64,000 bases of DNA from IMG/VR virus record IMGVR_UViG_3300047551_001325, positions 1 through 64,000 of that record, one strand, 5' to 3'. The notes under the pieces are model-generated. The model made no database searches and was not told where the DNA came from. It saw nothing but the letters and a program-made list of their open reading frames with translations. Made by a program: the position numbers and the translations under genes. Shown here piece after piece: positions 12,663 to 22,498 of the stretch. This DNA comes from a virus. Numbering within the stretch: the first letter of the stretch is position 1; the number at the start of each line of letters is the position of its first letter.

Positions 12663-13400
12663 ATGACTAATACAGTTAACTATTCTATATCTAAAGGCCT
12701 GCCTTGGGAACGTTTGATTATTGTTCGTGATCAACGCACACATAGGGTAATTTTCCCAACCTCAGCTAGGGGCAGTATAAAAACTAGCGTTACTGGTCGT
12801 AAAGAATTCAATATTACCCTTACAGCAGAAGGTGGCATACTTTTAGGCTTAACCGAGGAAGACACCACGGACTTACCAACTGGTGAGTTGGAGTTTGACG
12901 TATTAGCAACTTACCCAAGAAAAGCCCCATATGCAGGGGCTAGCGAGGAAGTAACAAGACCAGTAGCACGGGGTACAATTAGTGTAACGGGCTTGGAAAA
13001 TATTACCCCATTGGAGGACACACAAGCTATGGAAATCAGATTCAAACAGCATGTGGACTTCCGAAGAAACTTTACCTGGAGAGACAGTGCAGGAGTAATC
13101 TTGACGGTGCAAGATGCCTTTATGCAGGCAAAAGACAGTAGTGGTACTACGGTATTAGACCTAAGATGGTATTCATCAACTCCATCTGAAGCAACTGTGA
13201 TTGGGTTAGCTGGTAACAGACGAGGGTACATTGCGCCCATAACAGGAGCAACCCTTGAACTTCATATATCTGATAAAAACACAGTACCAGCTGGTAGACA
13301 TAGTTTTGATATGTTTGTAAAAGATTCTGCCGGAGATTGGGATTGTTTGGCTTCTGGTGTAGTCGTAGTCGAAGAGGCAATATCGGTACCACCATCATGA
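12663..13400 (+). CDS. Baseplate or tail-fibre connector protein
   Basis: 245 aa made of two similar beta-sandwich repeats (about residues 5-110 and 125-240), each with a start like F.R.F..RD..G..I/L and an end like .AG..SFD.FVKD.AGDW. The pattern resembles BppU-type N-terminal domains of phage baseplate upper proteins. It leads the fibre gene block and overlaps the next gene by ATGA, so it may attach the fibres to the baseplate. Assignment by resemblance only. Confidence 0.6.
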   Translation: MTNTVNYSISKGLPWERLIIVRDQRTHRVIFPTSARGSIKTSVTGRKEFNITLTAEGGILLGLTEEDTTDLPTGELEFDVLATYPRKAPYAGASEEVTRPVARGTISVTGLENITPLEDTQAMEIRFKQHVDFRRNFTWRDSAGVILTVQDAFMQAKDSSGTTVLDLRWYSSTPSEATVIGLAGNRRGYIAPITGATLELHISDKNTVPAGRHSFDMFVKDSAGDWDCLASGVVVVEEAISVPPS

Positions 13401-13819
13401 GCACTGTCGACGTCACAAAACCCGCTAATAAATACGTTACAGTTACTAAAACTCAAACCGTATCCAGTGTTGAAAAGGCAGTTGAACAGGTACTTGAGGT
13501 ACACGATCCTGGGGTTGCTGGTCCTTCAAATGTACTTACCATAGGAACTGTAACAACTGGACCCGCAGATGTGACAATAACTGGAGTGTCTCCAAATCAA
13601 GTTCTTAATTTTGTAATACCAGTAGGTGCTTCATACATACATAATCAAATAACTTCTTCAACAACTTGGACAATAAACCACAACCTTGGATTTTTCCCGT
13701 CTGTTTCTGTTGTAGACAGCGGCGGTAACCATGTTATAGGTGATGTAACATATGTATCACAAAACGTTGTAACCGTATCATTCAACTCTTCCTTCGGTGG
13801 AAAAGCGTACCTATCGTGA
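13397..13819 (+). CDS. Small tail-fibre protein
   Basis: 140 aa from ATG 13397, which overlaps the preceding stop. The N-terminal part is helical (SSVEKAVEQVLEV), then a Gly/Thr-rich stretch ending VLNFVIPVG. The C-terminal domain (STTWTINHNLGFFPSVSVVD followed by GGKAYLS) is a small beta domain found at the tips of many phage fibres. Probably a receptor-binding or adaptor piece. Confidence 0.65.
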   Translation: MSTVDVTKPANKYVTVTKTQTVSSVEKAVEQVLEVHDPGVAGPSNVLTIGTVTTGPADVTITGVSPNQVLNFVIPVGASYIHNQITSSTTWTINHNLGFFPSVSVVDSGGNHVIGDVTYVSQNVVTVSFNSSFGGKAYLS

Positions 13820-13825
13820 GGTCTT

Positions 13826-15070
13826 ATGTCTAAGTTTCTTACAAATATTGATTTAACTGGTAATGAATTACAGAACGTTGTAATCCATAACGCCGGCACT
13901 GCACCTACCGCCAGCGCCAAGCTAGGCGGTTTGTACTTTGACACCTCAACTGGTGTCAACAAACTTAAGTACTACAACGGTAGCGCCTGGGTTGAATTAT
14001 CAGTTGGTGCTTCTGGTACATGGCAGCCTTACGATGCCGACCTTTCTGCTATCGCAGCCCTTACTGGAACTTCTGGTTTTCTTAAGACAAACGGTTCTGG
14101 AACTTGGTCGGTTGACACCAACACATATCTGACATCAACAACTGGCGTTACTACGGTAAATGGAAATAGTGGAGCGATTACTAACGTTGCACTAACGACT
14201 GGAACCCTTGCTCAGTTTGCATCCGGCACGACACCCACCGAATTACGCACACTAATATCTGGGACTACAGGGCTTGGAAACCTTGTATTTGCATTATCGC
14301 CCACAATTAGCACCAGTATTATCACCTCCTCTACCTCTTTTGACTTAATCAATACGACGGCAACAACTGTTAACTTTGCTGGTGCAGCTACTGCCGTAAA
14401 CATTGGTGCGGCCAACAGCACCACTACAATTGCTGGCGACCTAGTGGTGAACGGTACTACCACCACCATTAACAGCACAACTGTAACAGTTGACGATCTA
14501 AACATCGTACTTGGTTCTGTCACCACCCCAACTAACACCACCGCAAACGGTGGAGGTATTACCGTTGCAGGTGGTGTTGATGGTAACAAGACCTGGAACT
14601 GGGTGTCTTCTACCAGCTCCTGGACTTCTTCGGAGAACATTGATCTAGCTGCAGGTAAGGTTCTTAAGATTGCCGGTACCCAAGTGCTTTCTGCAACTCA
14701 GTACACTGGTAACTCTTCAACTGCTACTACCGCTACCAACGTAACTGGTGGCGCTGCCGGATCGTTGGTTTACCAAAGCGGTTCTGCTACCACTACTACC
14801 TTGGGTATTGGTACTTCTGGCTACGTCTTAACATCAAGTGGTTCGGCACCACAATGGTCAAAGAAGAAGCACTCCGAAACACTCGCCTCAAGCGCCACTT
14901 CATACTCGATTACTCACGGGTTGGGCACCGCCGATCTTGTAGTAGCAGTTTACGCAGTGTCAACTGGTGAGGTAGTTTACGCAGACATAGTTAACACCAG
15001 CACCACCACAACTCTGTCATTTGCAACAGCACCAAGTACCAACCAGTACCGTGTTGTTATACTTGCTTAA
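13826..15070 (+). CDS. Tail fibre protein
   Basis: 414 aa. N-terminus MSKFLTNIDLTGNELQNVVI and AKLGGLYFDTSTGVNKLKYY are typical of fibres attached to a baseplate. The body is a long Thr/Ser/Gly beta-repeat region (TTTIAGDLVVNGTTTTINST). The tip (about 345-414) is a beta domain (SYSITHGLGTADLVVAVYAV). A trimeric, elongated adhesin is expected. Part of a run of fibre genes from 12663 to 21788. Confidence 0.8.
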   Translation: MSKFLTNIDLTGNELQNVVIHNAGTAPTASAKLGGLYFDTSTGVNKLKYYNGSAWVELSVGASGTWQPYDADLSAIAALTGTSGFLKTNGSGTWSVDTNTYLTSTTGVTTVNGNSGAITNVALTTGTLAQFASGTTPTELRTLISGTTGLGNLVFALSPTISTSIITSSTSFDLINTTATTVNFAGAATAVNIGAANSTTTIAGDLVVNGTTTTINSTTVTVDDLNIVLGSVTTPTNTTANGGGITVAGGVDGNKTWNWVSSTSSWTSSENIDLAAGKVLKIAGTQVLSATQYTGNSSTATTATNVTGGAAGSLVYQSGSATTTTLGIGTSGYVLTSSGSAPQWSKKKHSETLASSATSYSITHGLGTADLVVAVYAVSTGEVVYADIVNTSTTTTLSFATAPSTNQYRVVILA

Positions 15071-15092
15071 TAAGTCGTTTTAAAGGAGCCTT

Positions 15093-18000
15093 ATGGCTAA
15101 CTTTCTAAAGTCCCTCTTTGTTAAGGGGGTTGAAATCGATACTGCCGGTGCATCCACCGGTAACGTCCTTTCATACAACGGTACAAAGTTTGCTCCTGCC
15201 GCTCCTGGGTCTGGGTCTCTTGCATTAGACGATCTATCAGATGTTGTTGTTACTTCTCCGGAAGAGTTCCAAGGTCTTTCATATAACGGAGTATCTTGGG
15301 TAAACAGCCACATCCCGTTAGTTTCGTATGTGCGTAATGCTGAAGCCACCACTATTACTACGGGTACGTGTGTTTATCTTTACGGGGCTACCGGGGATCA
15401 CGCCTCTGTAAAAAGGGCTGACAACACCAGTGACACCACATCATCCAAAACTATTGGTGTTGCTGGTGCAGGCATCACGGCAAGCAACAACGGCCCAATT
15501 GTTACCCGTGGATATGTTGATGGTATAGACCTTTCAACTGGGTATACCGCTGGTGATATCCTATGGCTTGGAACTAACGGGTCTTTTACCAAGACCAAAC
15601 CAACATCTCCAGCGCACTTAGTTTTTATTGGTGTAGTAGTTCGGGCAACCAATAACGGTATTATTTACGTTGCTACTCAAAACGGTTATGAACTGGACGA
15701 ACTACATAATGTCAGTGCTGGGTCTCCCTCAGCGGGGGATTTCCTTAAATACAACGGATCACTGTGGGTAAACGACGCAATTGATCTTGGTACTGATACC
15801 ACTGGAAGTTACGTTGCCTCGTTGGTTGCAGGAACTGGTATTTCTCTTGCTAACAACTCCGGTGAAGGTGCTACTCCAACCATTACAAATACAGGCGTAA
15901 CGAGCATCAATACAACTTTGACTGGCGCGGTTACTGGTGTTGTGACTACTTCCGACACCGGGACAGTTACTTCCGCAATGATTGCTGATGGGACAATTGT
16001 TAATGCGGATGTAAGTACTTCTGCCGCAATTGCCCATAGCAAACTGGCAAATGCAACCGCTGGTCAAGTTCTTTTAGGAACGACAACTACTGGAGTCGTG
16101 ACTGCAACAACTCTTTCGGGAGATGTGACCATTAACGGTGCTGGAGTAACGGCTATTGGGTCTGGTGTTATAGTTAACGCAGATGTAAACGCTTCTGCCG
16201 CTATTGCACTTTCTAAATTGGCAAGTGGTACAGCCGGTCAAGTTGTGGTGGCTAATGCTTCAGGAGTGCCTACATACACCACTATTTCTGGTGATATCAC
16301 TGTATCTTCTACTGGCGTTGCAACTATTGCCGCCAATTCCGTCATACTTGGTACAGACACCACTGGTAACTACATGTCTGACATTTCAGGGACCAGCCCT
16401 GTCTCTGTATCCCATACTCCCGCTGAAGGATCATCAGCAACTGTTTCATTGGCAACTGCGTATGGCGACACCCAGAACCCGTATGGTTCTAAGACTGCCA
16501 ACTACTTCCTAGCTTCACCTGATGGGTCTGCATCTAACCCATCTTTCCGAGCAATGGTCAATGCCGACATCCCGTCAGCATTGACTTCTAAAACATACAA
16601 CGGGTTGACAGTTACTAGTACCACCGGCACATTTACTCTTACTAACACTAAAACTTTATCAGTAACCAACACCCTAACCCTTTCTGGTACAGATTCCACA
16701 ACAATGACATTCCCTGCTACAAGCAGCACTGTCATGACGTTGGCTACCCCCGGAACACTTACTGGCACTTTGACGTTGCGGGCCGGAACTGCCACTGCTG
16801 GTACAGCTCCAATGTACCTTCAAAGTGGAACAAACCTTACAACAGCAGCGGCTGGAGCTCTTGAGTTTGACGGAACAAACTTATACTTTACTCCATCTAC
16901 GTCTCGTAAGACTGTTGCATTTACGGATTCAAACATAACAGGCACAGCTGCCAATATTACGGCTTCGTCAAACACGTCTATTACTTCATTGTCCAACCTA
17001 GCAACTGTTGGAACTATCACTTCAGGTACATGGTCAGGGTCATTTGGTGCGGTTTCCGGCGCAAACCTTACATCGCTTAATGCCAGCAATCTTGGGTCAG
17101 GTACTGTTCCTTCTGCCCGCATTTCCGGTTCCTACAGCGGTATTACCTCAGTTGGTACATTAAGTGGTCTTGCTGTTGCTGGAAATATCTCTTCGCAATC
17201 CGTTACTAACGGTGACATCATACAAATAAGCCCAGTAATGGCTGGTACTACGGGACGTGCGCTTATATTAACCAACGTTGCTCTAACTGCTACTACAAGA
17301 ACTATTACATTTCCAAATGCGGATGGAACTGTTATTACAACAGGAAACCTCACTGGCATCACGGCAGTAGGTACGTTGTCATCTCTTACTGTCGATGGTA
17401 TTTCATCTACCTCAATCACCCTTGGTGACTGGAGTGGAAATGGTGCGTATTCTTCAATAGGTGGGGTAAGCGGTTATCTGCTGTTTGGGTCAACTGGAGA
17501 CAGCAATATTTACCTGCGTTCAAACAATAACAACAATGTTTACATTGGAGCGAATGATCAAAACACACTTCATGTGACAAGCAGTCAAACACTCATTGCA
17601 ACAGGTTCAGCAACAACACCAACATTGGCTATCCAAGGTGATACCAATACAGGTCTCTATTCAGGTCTTGCAGACTGGCTTAACGTGACGTGTGGTGGAA
17701 CTGGAATGGCTACCTTTACGACAAGTGGGCCGTTCTTCGGAACAAACACGACAACTTCAACGGTAACATGGCGTGTTGACACTTTTAACCGCTTAGGAAC
17801 ACCCACTTCAACACGTGAACTAAAGGAGAACATTGAGGATTTGGCAGGCGAGCAAGCACTATCGATTGTTCGAGCATTACGGCCAAGGACATTTACTTGG
17901 AAACCCCAACCGGACGATGGTGAGTTCCTTTCATCTTTGAAACAAGGGGCTGTTCAAGCTGGTTTTATCGTAGAAGAAATTGAAGAAACTACACTGCCGT

Positions 18001-18185
18001 TATCAATGCTTGAATACAAACCCAACATTTCAGACAGTATGACTGAGGACGAAAAGGTTGAAGCAGCTACTAACCTTGCATCGTACATTCCGTATTACTG
18101 GAAAGAATCGCATTTGATTGCAATTCTTGCATCCGCAGTAAAGTCACTAGATGCTAGACTAGCAGTTCTAGAATCAACCCAATAA
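15093..18185 (+). CDS. Long tail fibre with S74 intramolecular chaperone
   Basis: 1030 aa. AAAGGAG precedes ATG 15093. The body is a very long Thr/Ser/Gly-rich repeat typical of trimeric fibres (TGTLTLRAGTATAGTAPMYL). The C-terminal about 130 residues (STRELKENIEDLAGEQALSI ... SHLIAILASAVKSLDARLAV) form the endosialidase-type chaperone (peptidase S74), with the Ser and Lys of the self-cleavage site near residue 905 and a coiled-coil end. The chaperone folds the trimer and then releases itself. Likely the main host-range determinant. Confidence 0.88.
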   Translation: MANFLKSLFVKGVEIDTAGASTGNVLSYNGTKFAPAAPGSGSLALDDLSDVVVTSPEEFQGLSYNGVSWVNSHIPLVSYVRNAEATTITTGTCVYLYGATGDHASVKRADNTSDTTSSKTIGVAGAGITASNNGPIVTRGYVDGIDLSTGYTAGDILWLGTNGSFTKTKPTSPAHLVFIGVVVRATNNGIIYVATQNGYELDELHNVSAGSPSAGDFLKYNGSLWVNDAIDLGTDTTGSYVASLVAGTGISLANNSGEGATPTITNTGVTSINTTLTGAVTGVVTTSDTGTVTSAMIADGTIVNADVSTSAAIAHSKLANATAGQVLLGTTTTGVVTATTLSGDVTINGAGVTAIGSGVIVNADVNASAAIALSKLASGTAGQVVVANASGVPTYTTISGDITVSSTGVATIAANSVILGTDTTGNYMSDISGTSPVSVSHTPAEGSSATVSLATAYGDTQNPYGSKTANYFLASPDGSASNPSFRAMVNADIPSALTSKTYNGLTVTSTTGTFTLTNTKTLSVTNTLTLSGTDSTTMTFPATSSTVMTLATPGTLTGTLTLRAGTATAGTAPMYLQSGTNLTTAAAGALEFDGTNLYFTPSTSRKTVAFTDSNITGTAANITASSNTSITSLSNLATVGTITSGTWSGSFGAVSGANLTSLNASNLGSGTVPSARISGSYSGITSVGTLSGLAVAGNISSQSVTNGDIIQISPVMAGTTGRALILTNVALTATTRTITFPNADGTVITTGNLTGITAVGTLSSLTVDGISSTSITLGDWSGNGAYSSIGGVSGYLLFGSTGDSNIYLRSNNNNNVYIGANDQNTLHVTSSQTLIATGSATTPTLAIQGDTNTGLYSGLADWLNVTCGGTGMATFTTSGPFFGTNTTTSTVTWRVDTFNRLGTPTSTRELKENIEDLAGEQALSIVRALRPRTFTWKPQPDDGEFLSSLKQGAVQAGFIVEEIEETTLPLSMLEYKPNISDSMTEDEKVEAATNLASYIPYYWKESHLIAILASAVKSLDARLAVLESTQ

Positions 18186-18195
18186 GGAGATAATT

Positions 18196-18348
18196 ATGTC
18201 CGATGTACAAGTAGACGTCAATGTTGTTATTGAGTCACTAGCAACTCAGGTTGCTCAGCAAGCCCAGCGTATTGCCATACTAGAGGCTACAATTAATGCT
18301 ATCCAAAAGGCCAAACAGGAGGTCGGTAATGCTGACAAAGCAGAATAA
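18196..18348 (+). CDS. 50-aa coiled-coil protein
   Basis: MSDVQVDVNVVIESLATQVA... continues as a clear heptad helix (QQAQRIAILEATINAIQKAK). AAGGAGATAATT precedes ATG 18196. The last 20 bases overlap the holin-like gene. It may oligomerise with a fibre or with lysis proteins; no family known. Confidence 0.65.
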   Translation: MSDVQVDVNVVIESLATQVAQQAQRIAILEATINAIQKAKQEVGNADKAE

Positions 18349-18517
18349 AGCCCTAATCGCATCTTATGCTCGTAGCGTTCTAGGAGCTGGCGTAGCCACA
18401 TTTAGTGCTACCCAGGACTGGAAGCTAACCCTTAACGCCCTGTGGGCCGCAGCCATTCCTGTGGTCATGCGCTTCCTCAACCCCAAGGACACCGCTTTTG
18501 GTAAGGGGTCCGAGTGA
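18329..18517 (+). CDS. Putative holin
   Basis: 62 aa from ATG 18329 (MLTKQNKALIASYARSVLGA...), with AGGAGG upstream. It has two hydrophobic stretches (about residues 9-24 and 32-47) and ends RFLNPKDTAFGKG. Small proteins with the pattern YARS..GA....W...L.A..A...P...R.LNPKD are frequent next to endolysins in actinophages. It overlaps the endolysin start, so a pore-forming lysis-timing role is likely, though the family assignment is by memory. Confidence 0.65.
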   Translation: MLTKQNKALIASYARSVLGAGVATFSATQDWKLTLNALWAAAIPVVMRFLNPKDTAFGKGSE

Positions 18518-19329
18518 ACTACCCATACATTAAGTTAGTTCTACCCTCAGCCCTAGCAAACCACAAGAACGGACAGCTCCCCCAAGAACTGCTAGCCAAA
18601 GTCAAAACCGGTGGCTTGATGTACAAGCCTGCCGCTGAGCAGTTCGACAAGATGTACGATGCAGCACTAGCTGCTGGTCACAAGCTTAAGAACGTCGGTG
18701 ACTACCGCTCGTTCCAGGGCCAGTTGAACATGTTCATGGACCGCTACGAAACGTCAGACACGGGCCGCGTACCCCAGGTTACCCGTCAGTACGAGGGTAA
18801 GACTTGGTACCTCAAGAAGGGCAAGGCTCCTAGCGCTGCCCCAGACCCCACCGGCAAGAAGGGCTCTAACCATGGTTGGGGCCTTGCTATTGACCTTGGT
18901 TACGAGGCCGGTGGAAAGCTTCAGTCAATGGGTGGAGCTTGCTTCGAGTGGATGTGCGCCAACGCTCCTAAGTGGGGTTTCTACCTTCAGACTGGTGACA
19001 AGAACTCCAAGGAGTTCGAGTCGTGGCACTGGCAATACTGCCTCGGTGATAAGGCCCCAGACGGCACTGTAGCGGCTCCTGTGGAGGCACTCAAGCCCTC
19101 AGGTGGCTCGCCAGAGGCTGGCCCAATGAAGTTTGATTACCCAGGCACCCCAGTACAGCGTGGCTCTAAGGGACCAGCTGCTGCCCTGGTTCAGGCAATC
19201 ATTGGGGCTACCGCAGACGGTGACTTTGGCCCACGCTCAGAACAAGCCCTCAAGGCTTGGCAAACCGCTAATGGGCTCAAAGCAGATGGCATCGTTGGTC
19301 CTGTAACATGGAAGAAAATGTTTGGCTGA
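18514..19329 (+). CDS. Endolysin: M15 peptidase with PG-binding domain
   Basis: 271 aa, GTG start at 18514 overlapping the holin stop. The N-terminal domain (about 1-180) is a VanY/D-Ala-D-Ala carboxypeptidase-like zinc peptidase. SNHGWGLAIDLGY (near residue 118) gives the SxHxxGxAxD ligands, and ESWHWQY (near 168) supplies the catalytic Glu and third His. The C-terminal 65 residues (PVQRGSKGPAAALVQAIIGA ... LKADGIVGPVTWKKMFG) are a peptidoglycan-binding type 1 domain. It cuts the peptide part of murein at lysis. Confidence 0.92.
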   Translation: MNYPYIKLVLPSALANHKNGQLPQELLAKVKTGGLMYKPAAEQFDKMYDAALAAGHKLKNVGDYRSFQGQLNMFMDRYETSDTGRVPQVTRQYEGKTWYLKKGKAPSAAPDPTGKKGSNHGWGLAIDLGYEAGGKLQSMGGACFEWMCANAPKWGFYLQTGDKNSKEFESWHWQYCLGDKAPDGTVAAPVEALKPSGGSPEAGPMKFDYPGTPVQRGSKGPAAALVQAIIGATADGDFGPRSEQALKAWQTANGLKADGIVGPVTWKKMFG

Positions 19330-19341
19330 TAGGAGCCGTAA

Positions 19342-20292
19342 ATGGCAGTTAGAATACAGATGCGTCGTGGTACCACGGCACAGTGGGCTGCAGCAGCAGG
19401 TACAGCTAACGCTGTACTAGCAGCAGGTGAAATAGGCGTAGACACCACAAGTAAACAACTTAAAGTTGGTGATGGTACAACTACTTGGGCTTCTTTACCT
19501 TTCTTTAACTCTGGTACCATCACTGGAGTTGTAGCTGGTACTGGTCTAACTGGAGGTGGAACCTCAGGATCGGTAACACTTACCGTTTCTACGTCAGGCT
19601 CAACTGGGTTAGTTACACGTGGAACATTAACAACTAAAGGCGACATCCTGGTTGCCACAGCTGCAAGTACACCCACCAGATTGGGTGTTGGTACAAATGG
19701 TCAAATGCTGGCAGCTGATTCTAGTCAAACTACGGGCCTTACTTGGGTTAACGGTGCTACAATCGCCGGAACAGAAACATTAACAAATAAAACACTAACC
19801 AGCCCCACCATAAACAATGGGACTATATCCACAGCTACCGTTACCAACCCAACAGTTAGTACTGGTACGTTTACATCACCATCTTTAGTTACACCAGTGT
19901 TTACCTCCCCCATAGAAGTATGGAACGTTGTAGGATCAGCTCCATCAGCTGCTCAAGATATCAACGTAAAGACTTCTACAGCATGGTTGTACACCAGTAA
20001 CGCAACTGCAAACACTGTTTTAAACATACGTGGGGATGGTTTAACAACCTTAAACTCCATGCTTTCTAACAACCAAAGCATTACGGTTGCTGTTGGTGTA
20101 ACAAATGGTACAACTCCTTATTACCCAACTTCTTTAAAAATTGACGGCACAACCATCACTGCAGTTAAATGGCAGGGTGGAACCTCTCCAACGACCGGAA
20201 ACGCAAGCAGTATAGACGTGTATGCTTATACAATAGTAAAAACTGCTACTAACACATATACGGTGCTTGCCTCACAAACTAAGTTTGCGTAA
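19342..20292 (+). CDS. Tail fibre with Mtd-like N-terminal domain
   Basis: 316 aa. MAVRIQMRRGTTAQWAAAAG ... GEIGVDTTSKQLKVGDGTTT is the N-terminal module shared by major tropism determinant and hyaluronidase-like fibre proteins. The middle is Thr/Gly beta repeat (TLTNKTLTSPTINNGTISTA), and the C-terminal about 120 residues form a compact tip (LNSMLSNNQSITVAVGVTNG). Coupled to the next gene by a one-base overlap. No reverse transcriptase or variable repeat accompanies it here. Confidence 0.82.
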   Translation: MAVRIQMRRGTTAQWAAAAGTANAVLAAGEIGVDTTSKQLKVGDGTTTWASLPFFNSGTITGVVAGTGLTGGGTSGSVTLTVSTSGSTGLVTRGTLTTKGDILVATAASTPTRLGVGTNGQMLAADSSQTTGLTWVNGATIAGTETLTNKTLTSPTINNGTISTATVTNPTVSTGTFTSPSLVTPVFTSPIEVWNVVGSAPSAAQDINVKTSTAWLYTSNATANTVLNIRGDGLTTLNSMLSNNQSITVAVGVTNGTTPYYPTSLKIDGTTITAVKWQGGTSPTTGNASSIDVYAYTIVKTATNTYTVLASQTKFA

Positions 20293-21788
20293 TGCCCTTA
20301 ATATCTACGTTTTCCTCTGGGTCATCTCGTTCCCTTGGTTTGGGTAGTGGTATTAGACCTGGCGCTCCAACTATAACCAGTGTTGATTATCTTAATGGTA
20401 CTACTGGGGGGCGTTTATCAGTCTCTTTTACGGAGGGAACAACAGGTACTACAGTTACAACTGATTACCAGTACTCAACTGATAATGGTGTAACGTGGGC
20501 AACCCGTTCTGGTACTGCATCACCAGTAGTAATTACTGGTCTAACAAACGGCACAAACTACACTATAAGACTACGGGCTGTAAACTCAATTGGCCCATCA
20601 AACCAATCCAACTCAATAGTTGGACGTCCAGTGGCTCTACCAGGAGCGCCAACTGTCGCTGTTACCACACACGCAACCGACCTTGGTAAGATAAACGTAG
20701 CTGTAACAGCCGGAACAGCAGGAACAGACAACTTAAATGGTTCTACACCATATGAGTACAGTCTTAATTCAGGGTCTACCTGGACTGGTGTGTCTTCAGC
20801 TAACTTCACTATAAGTGGATTAGCTAATGAAACTTCTTATACTGTTACTGTCAGGGCAATAACCACAAACAACGACCGATCTACTAGTGGTAGTGGTAGT
20901 GGTTCTACAATGGCAATTGCTCCAGTTATACCAACACCCACTAGCTCAATTAGCGGAACAACTGTAACGGTTTCCTGGGGTGCTATAACAGATGCTAATA
21001 GTGGTGTTGCATCGGCAACTCTTTATGAGTTATTTATTGGAAGCAGTAGTGGTTATGTTTCTGGATCAAGTTATTCAATACCCTCTAACCAATGGTCTGG
21101 TGGGTCTACTACATTTACAACACCGTCTAATAGAAGAACCACGCCTAGTGGTGAAAGTTGGTTAGTTACTTATTACATAATAGCTACTGACAATGTTGGG
21201 AAATCTGGACAAGGTAGTACAGCCACTAATAAGTGGACTAAACCACTTGGTACATTTTATATTACTACTTCCAGCCACGGTACATACGGATCAACAGGTG
21301 GTTGGCGTAGTGACCTAGCTAATATTGGAAGCATATTTGTTGGTTGGATTGGTAATACGTATGCATACCAATATGGACACTGGTTTTATGGATCAAATGT
21401 CTATAACACAGCAAAAGGTTTTGTACCAGACAGTGCAACAATTAGAACATATAGAAGCAGTGCTGATGGATGTACTGGCGCAACAGTAGCTTTTGCTACG
21501 CATAACTACGCTTCTCAACCTTCTGGTGCTCCAGCAAATGACATTACATATTACTCTGTAGGTACAGAACAATCTCAAGGTAATGCTAGAGAGTTTGATT
21601 TAAGCGCTGCAACGCGCGGTCGCATGGCGGTTGATTCAAACTTTGGTATGTTTATGTACCCAGGTAACTCTAATGGAACCATAAATGGAACAGCAGCTAC
21701 AAACTGTGCCGGCGGCACTACTTACAGAATCTTTGATTCACCATTTTCGGATGTAAACTCAGGTCGTTTAACACTTGTCTACAACTAA
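20292..21788 (+). CDS. Adhesin with fibronectin type III repeats
   Basis: 498 aa. Three Fn3-like repeats occupy about residues 25-315; the first two contain the YxYSxxNGxTWT and ITGLTNGTNYTIRLRAVN signature, and the third is more diverged (TVTVSWGAITD). The C-terminal about 180 residues form a Gly/Ser/Tyr-rich domain with Cys pairs (SADGCTGATVAFATHNY, TNCAGGTTYRIFDSPF), probably the receptor-binding tip. Fn3 modules in phage fibres bind carbohydrate weakly and act as spacers. Last gene of the fibre block. Confidence 0.82.
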   Translation: MPLISTFSSGSSRSLGLGSGIRPGAPTITSVDYLNGTTGGRLSVSFTEGTTGTTVTTDYQYSTDNGVTWATRSGTASPVVITGLTNGTNYTIRLRAVNSIGPSNQSNSIVGRPVALPGAPTVAVTTHATDLGKINVAVTAGTAGTDNLNGSTPYEYSLNSGSTWTGVSSANFTISGLANETSYTVTVRAITTNNDRSTSGSGSGSTMAIAPVIPTPTSSISGTTVTVSWGAITDANSGVASATLYELFIGSSSGYVSGSSYSIPSNQWSGGSTTFTTPSNRRTTPSGESWLVTYYIIATDNVGKSGQGSTATNKWTKPLGTFYITTSSHGTYGSTGGWRSDLANIGSIFVGWIGNTYAYQYGHWFYGSNVYNTAKGFVPDSATIRTYRSSADGCTGATVAFATHNYASQPSGAPANDITYYSVGTEQSQGNAREFDLSAATRGRMAVDSNFGMFMYPGNSNGTINGTAATNCAGGTTYRIFDSPFSDVNSGRLTLVYN

Positions 21789-21798
21789 GGAGTAGTTT

Positions 21799-22479
21799 AT
21801 GGCTAATGAGCCCATGGACCCAGAAACTCGTAAAAAATTAGCTGCTCTAAAAAAACGTAGAGGTTTAGGCAGAAGTTTAGGAGAAATCTTAGAGGAACAA
21901 GAACCATCAGAAGTTCTTGGAAAAACTTTATTTGCTGATACTTCATCTGATTTTGACACTTTGTGTGAGTCACTAGCTAATAGTATTACTACAGAATTAT
22001 CTGATGAAACTCTTGAGTTTGGCCAAGCTGAGGAATATGGAGAAGGTACTTCTTTAATGAGTACAAGAGTTAAAAGCATCAGATTCTTACCTTATTTTGA
22101 AAAAGTAACATGCGAAGATATAAAAAAGCTTGATAATGCTGAAGAACTTGTACAAAAAAAAGATATACCAATGATCGTTCAACAGCTTGGATTAACGGGA
22201 ATCCTAGAAGTGGTATTTTGGAAATGGGGATCAATTGGGCACTACGGACCAAGTGGTAACTTTCCATACTCAGAATTCTATTTATGTAAATTACAAAAAG
22301 TAGCTTCTGTTGGTAGTAAAGTGCTGGATTGGGAGCGAGACTATGGCTATAGTCAAATTAGCAAGGGTCAACCCCCTGAAGGGCATGAAGAGCGAAAACT
22401 TATAAGAAAAAGTCGAGATTCGTTTGCAGATGAAGCTGCTCAATTTGGTGTAAACATCAGAAGTAGAAGTAGAAAATAA
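21799..22479 (+). CDS. Hypothetical protein
   Basis: 226 aa, MANEPMDPETRKKLAALKKR.... The N-terminus is basic and helical, the middle acidic, and the region near residue 135 (LGLTGILEVVFWKWGSIGHY) is hydrophobic. The C-terminus is strongly basic (FGVNIRSRSRK). AAGGAG precedes ATG 21799. It leads the genes running into the terminase; no family recognised. Confidence 0.65.
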   Translation: MANEPMDPETRKKLAALKKRRGLGRSLGEILEEQEPSEVLGKTLFADTSSDFDTLCESLANSITTELSDETLEFGQAEEYGEGTSLMSTRVKSIRFLPYFEKVTCEDIKKLDNAEELVQKKDIPMIVQQLGLTGILEVVFWKWGSIGHYGPSGNFPYSEFYLCKLQKVASVGSKVLDWERDYGYSQISKGQPPEGHEERKLIRKSRDSFADEAAQFGVNIRSRSRK

Positions 22480-22498
22480 CAAAGAAAGAGCACATATT

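Noticed and set aside
13826-18185. Internal direct repeats in fibre genes as mobile or recombination elements
   Set aside because: They reflect Thr/Ser/Gly codon repeats of trimeric fibres and keep frame; no target duplications.
19342-20292. Diversity-generating retroelement, suggested by the Mtd-like N-terminus
   Set aside because: No reverse transcriptase, no template repeat and no adenine-biased variable repeat were seen nearby; the domain is common in ordinary fibres.
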